64,000 bases of DNA from contig JANQNU010000065.1 in NCBI GenBank assembly GCA_028279405.1, positions 1 to 64,000 of the forward strand, read 5' to 3'. The first letter of the stretch is position 1; every line of letters starts with the position of its first letter. Under the pieces are notes generated by a model. It ran no database searches, was not told the origin of the DNA, and worked only from the letters and a program-made list of their open reading frames with translations. The position numbers were made by a program, and so were the translations under genes. This DNA is from Phycisphaerae bacterium (GTDB lineage Bacteria; Planctomycetota; Phycisphaerae; UBA1845; Fen-1342). Below, in pieces: positions 61,619-64,000 of this stretch.

Positions 61619-64000
61619 CTACCGACGTTTCCTGCGGGCCGAGGCGCGACAGCCGATCAACCCGGCGATCATCAGCGGCATGGCCTGGACTACGCCGAAT
61701 CCGCATAGCGGCGCCGGAAGACCCGGTGCCTGCCGGACGGGGTCAAGCGGCTCGGGGATACCGTCGTTGTCGGCGTCGGCGTCGCAGGCGTCACCGAGCC
61801 CGTCGCCGTCGAAGTCCTCCTGCATCTCATTCGCTTCGTTCGGGCAGTTGTCCGACGGAATGAGCTGCAGGAACGGATCATCGGAGGTTTCGAGGATGCC
61901 GTTACCGCGGTCACCACGCGCTCCGGGGGCAATAACGCGGTAAGTTCCGAACTTGCGTTCGCCGGTGGGGTCCGTGTCCCCTTCGGCGATGCCGCCGACG
62001 TCGAAGCCGTCCTTCAGATCGCCGTTATTGCTGAAGTCGATACCGAACGATTGTTCGACCGTCGCTTCATTGAAGCGTGTAAAGTCCGGGAAGCCGTCGC
62101 CGTTGGCATCGGGGGCTTCGAGGAATCCGTCGCGGTCCTGATCGAAGTTGAGCAGCAGCTGCTGGAATTGCTGGACATTCGTCGGGAACGCCGCCGCCAG
62201 CTCATCCCGTTCCCGCGCACTTCCGGCGTTGGCCAGAACCTGCTCGCGGAGGAGATCGACGTCACGCTGGTTGAACGTGTCGTCGTTGCCCGTCGGGTTG
62301 AAGCCCCAGCGCGCCGGGTGCACCTGCGGACTCGGGTCGCGCAGATCGTCGATGCCATCGCCGTCCGTGTCCGCCCGCGTCGGGTCCGTCCGGATGCCGA
62401 ATTGCGGCTTGACGACAGCGAAGTTGGCCCGCGCCTGAATCGCGGTCAGACCGATCGACGGCACGCTACCATCTGCGTCCGCGCGCCGGGCAAACGTGTT
62501 CAACTCGTTCCAGTCGGAGATGCCGTCGCGATCGGTGTCAGGGTTGAGCGGATCGAGACCGACGATGCGACGCCGAAGCTGCTCGCGGAACCGACCGGAC
62601 GTCGAGCCGGCCGGGTACTCGGTGACGAAGAACGCACCGCGAAGCTCCTCGAAGTCGCTCAGCCCGTCGTCATCGCTATCCCAATCGGTCGGCGAGGTTC
62701 CCGCCTCCAATTCTTCTCCGTCGTCCAGACCGTCCTCATCCGTATCGCGCTCCGCCGGATTGGTCGGCGGATCGAGCTCACGCTCCTCGCGGTCGGTGAG
62801 ACCGTCGCCGTCGGTGTCTGCATTGCTGTCGAGCGTGATCGTCTGATCGGCCGGGATCACGCGCGTCGGCGTATCCGGATCGAGCGACGCGGCTGCGACG
62901 ATCACGCGCGAGTTCGGGTTGGTGATATCGTTCGGATCGGCGCGATCACCGATGTCCTCCTGGCCGCGCGTCAATCCGTCGCCGTCGCAATCGCTATCCG
63001 GTGCCGCGCAGGACGCCGGTACCGCAGCGACGTTGTTGCCCTCGATGGCTTCAAGAACCTGATCGCGGTCGTCGATCCGCGCCTTCAGCACGAACTCCCC
63101 GGCGGCCAGGCTGATGTTGTTCGGTACGCTCAATTCGATGTTCTCGAGCGTGTGCGTTCCGACCCCGAGCTGCGCCAGTCGTTGCGCTTCGCTCGCCGGC
63201 AGGATGACCCCGCCGACGCGCAGATCGTCAGCACCGATCGCCCGGAGTTCGTCGCCCGAAATGTAGAAGCCGATCTCGACATCCTCGGCCGGAACATTGG
63301 TGCGGACCTCGTATTTGAGTTCCAACACTGAAATCGTATTGCTCGTCAGATCGAAGGTGAACGTCACATCGCTCGCCAGCAGATCCACCGCGTAGACCTC
63401 GGTCGAATCGGTCAGATTGTTGTTGGCGTCGGCATCGATGCTGTTGTCGATTACCAACTCCGCCACGACCATCGCTTCGGCTCCGGACGGGAATCCGGCA
63501 GCCAGCAGTTCGTCGGCCAAATCGAACGTGAGCCGATGACTGCCCGGTGCGAGCTGGTCCGCATCGTCGCGGGCGTCGCCGTCCTCGTCAGCAACCGGCA
63601 GCGTGACCTCGAGCAGCGGAAGCGTGATGGCCACCACGCCGTCCGTCACCTGATCGAGCCCGAACCGCACGCGGAACGGCGGCAGCTCGGCAACGCTCAG
63701 CACCGTGTAGTCGAAGTCAACGAGGTAAGAACCGAGGCGAATGTCGAGTGCGTCCGCCCGGACGTCGATCGCGAGTTCGCGACGCGAAACATTGTTGGTC
63801 AACTCGACGCGTTCGCGGACCGTATCCGCGAAGTCGACGCGGGCGACGATTCGGCTCTTGTCGAGCGCATTGCCGTCCAGCACCGCCTTGACGTCGATCG
63901 GGACGCTCCGCAAACCCGGGCGCGGGTCGACGTTCGCCGCGACGATCGTAATCAGGCCCGGTTCGAGCGCCGCATCCGGCGTACCGGGCGCCTGTAAGCC
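61619..64000 (-). CDS. Large surface protein with thrombospondin type 3 repeats, 5' partial
   Basis: 793 residues are visible; the frame stays open to the window edge, so the N-terminus is missing. Several beta-sandwich domains (CARDB-like spacing) come first, then a run of calcium loops of thrombospondin type 3 form (DTDGDGLTDREERELDP, DTDEDGLDDGEELEAGT, DSDDDGLSDFEEL, DADNDGIPEPLDP). The C-terminus is CGFGVVQAMPLMIAGLIG then RASARRKRR: a cysteine-glycine motif, one helix and an arginine cluster, a tail like MYXO-CTERM and related sorting signals. Likely a long surface-anchored, calcium-stiffened protein. Confidence 0.8.
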   Translation of the reverse strand, partial: GLQAPGTPDAALEPGLITIVAANVDPRPGLRSVPIDVKAVLDGNALDKSRIVARVDFADTVRERVELTNNVSRRELAIDVRADALDIRLGSYLVDFDYTVLSVAELPPFRVRFGLDQVTDGVVAITLPLLEVTLPVADEDGDARDDADQLAPGSHRLTFDLADELLAAGFPSGAEAMVVAELVIDNSIDADANNNLTDSTEVYAVDLLASDVTFTFDLTSNTISVLELKYEVRTNVPAEDVEIGFYISGDELRAIGADDLRVGGVILPASEAQRLAQLGVGTHTLENIELSVPNNISLAAGEFVLKARIDDRDQVLEAIEGNNVAAVPASCAAPDSDCDGDGLTRGQEDIGDRADPNDITNPNSRVIVAAASLDPDTPTRVIPADQTITLDSNADTDGDGLTDREERELDPPTNPAERDTDEDGLDDGEELEAGTSPTDWDSDDDGLSDFEELRGAFFVTEYPAGSTSGRFREQLRRRIVGLDPLNPDTDRDGISDWNELNTFARRADADGSVPSIGLTAIQARANFAVVKPQFGIRTDPTRADTDGDGIDDLRDPSPQVHPARWGFNPTGNDDTFNQRDVDLLREQVLANAGSARERDELAAAFPTNVQQFQQLLLNFDQDRDGFLEAPDANGDGFPDFTRFNEATVEQSFGIDFSNNGDLKDGFDVGGIAEGDTDPTGERKFGTYRVIAPGARGDRGNGILETSDDPFLQLIPSDNCPNEANEMQEDFDGDGLGDACDADADNDGIPEPLDPVRQAPGLPAPLCGFGVVQAMPLMIAGLIGCRASARRKRR

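Overview
The window looks like chromosomal DNA of a free-living planctomycete, probably Phycisphaerae-like (inference). The grounds are high GC, dockerin-like EF-hand tails on secreted proteins, PEP-CTERM tails, many prepilin-type N-termini including a lone H-x-G/DG pseudopilin, membrane proteins ending in a CxxCGY-DLRG...CPECG zinc ribbon, and large FG-GAP/VCBS proteins. No phage, IS transposase or CRISPR array was seen.

Layout. 1-7.5 kb: rdgB tail coupled to a lysine/saccharopine dehydrogenase, a GCS2-CBS fusion, a heparinase II/III-type lyase, a structured-RNA candidate ending in an intrinsic terminator, and a UbiA-family prenyltransferase. 7.5-12.2 kb: a minus-strand operon (52-aa membrane peptide, basic 92-aa protein, pyrF), a YkgJ cysteine-cluster protein, a dockerin-tailed secreted protein, and two hypotheticals. 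12.5-27.6 kb: a nine-gene minus-strand type II secretion/type IV pilus-like operon (ATPase, inner-membrane platform, three GspG-like, one GspH-, one GspI- and one GspJ-like pseudopilin, and a roughly 1420-residue GspK-like protein) with a promoter upstream of the ATPase gene. 27.7-31.3 kb: secreted proteins, including two paralogues with different C-terminal tails (dockerin versus PEP-CTERM). 31.6-38.3 kb: trpB, gamma-glutamyltransferase, YlbF coupled to a GT39 glycosyltransferase, and small hypotheticals. 38.3-45.4 kb: an operon of S1/P1 nuclease, cupin and two FG-GAP/VCBS giants. 45.6-47.3 kb: tRNA-Pro(GGG), tRNA-Ser(GCT), then a tandem array of tRNA-Ser 3' pieces whose T-loops carry an insert of about 57 nt; a DUF4386 gene sits between diverged copies. 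47.3-53.8 kb: a low-GC SMI1-like gene, SseB, a thioredoxin-fold lipoprotein, a baeRF protein and an unrecognised cluster of small envelope proteins. 54-64 kb: a REC-PAS-GGDEF-EAL protein, AraC regulator with P-loop kinase, PilZ, YjbQ, UvrB/C-motif protein, rsmD and a large thrombospondin-3-repeat surface protein running off the end.

How it fits together: most of the window is envelope biology, with a pseudopilus export machine, proteins carrying at least three kinds of C-terminal sorting tail, cell-surface glycosylation and cyclic-di-GMP signalling (GGDEF/EAL and PilZ). The least explained structures are the tRNA-Ser repeat array, the hairpin family with paired GA steps that it shares with other intergenic sites, the structured RNA before the prenyltransferase gene, and the small-protein cluster at 51.7-53.3 kb.
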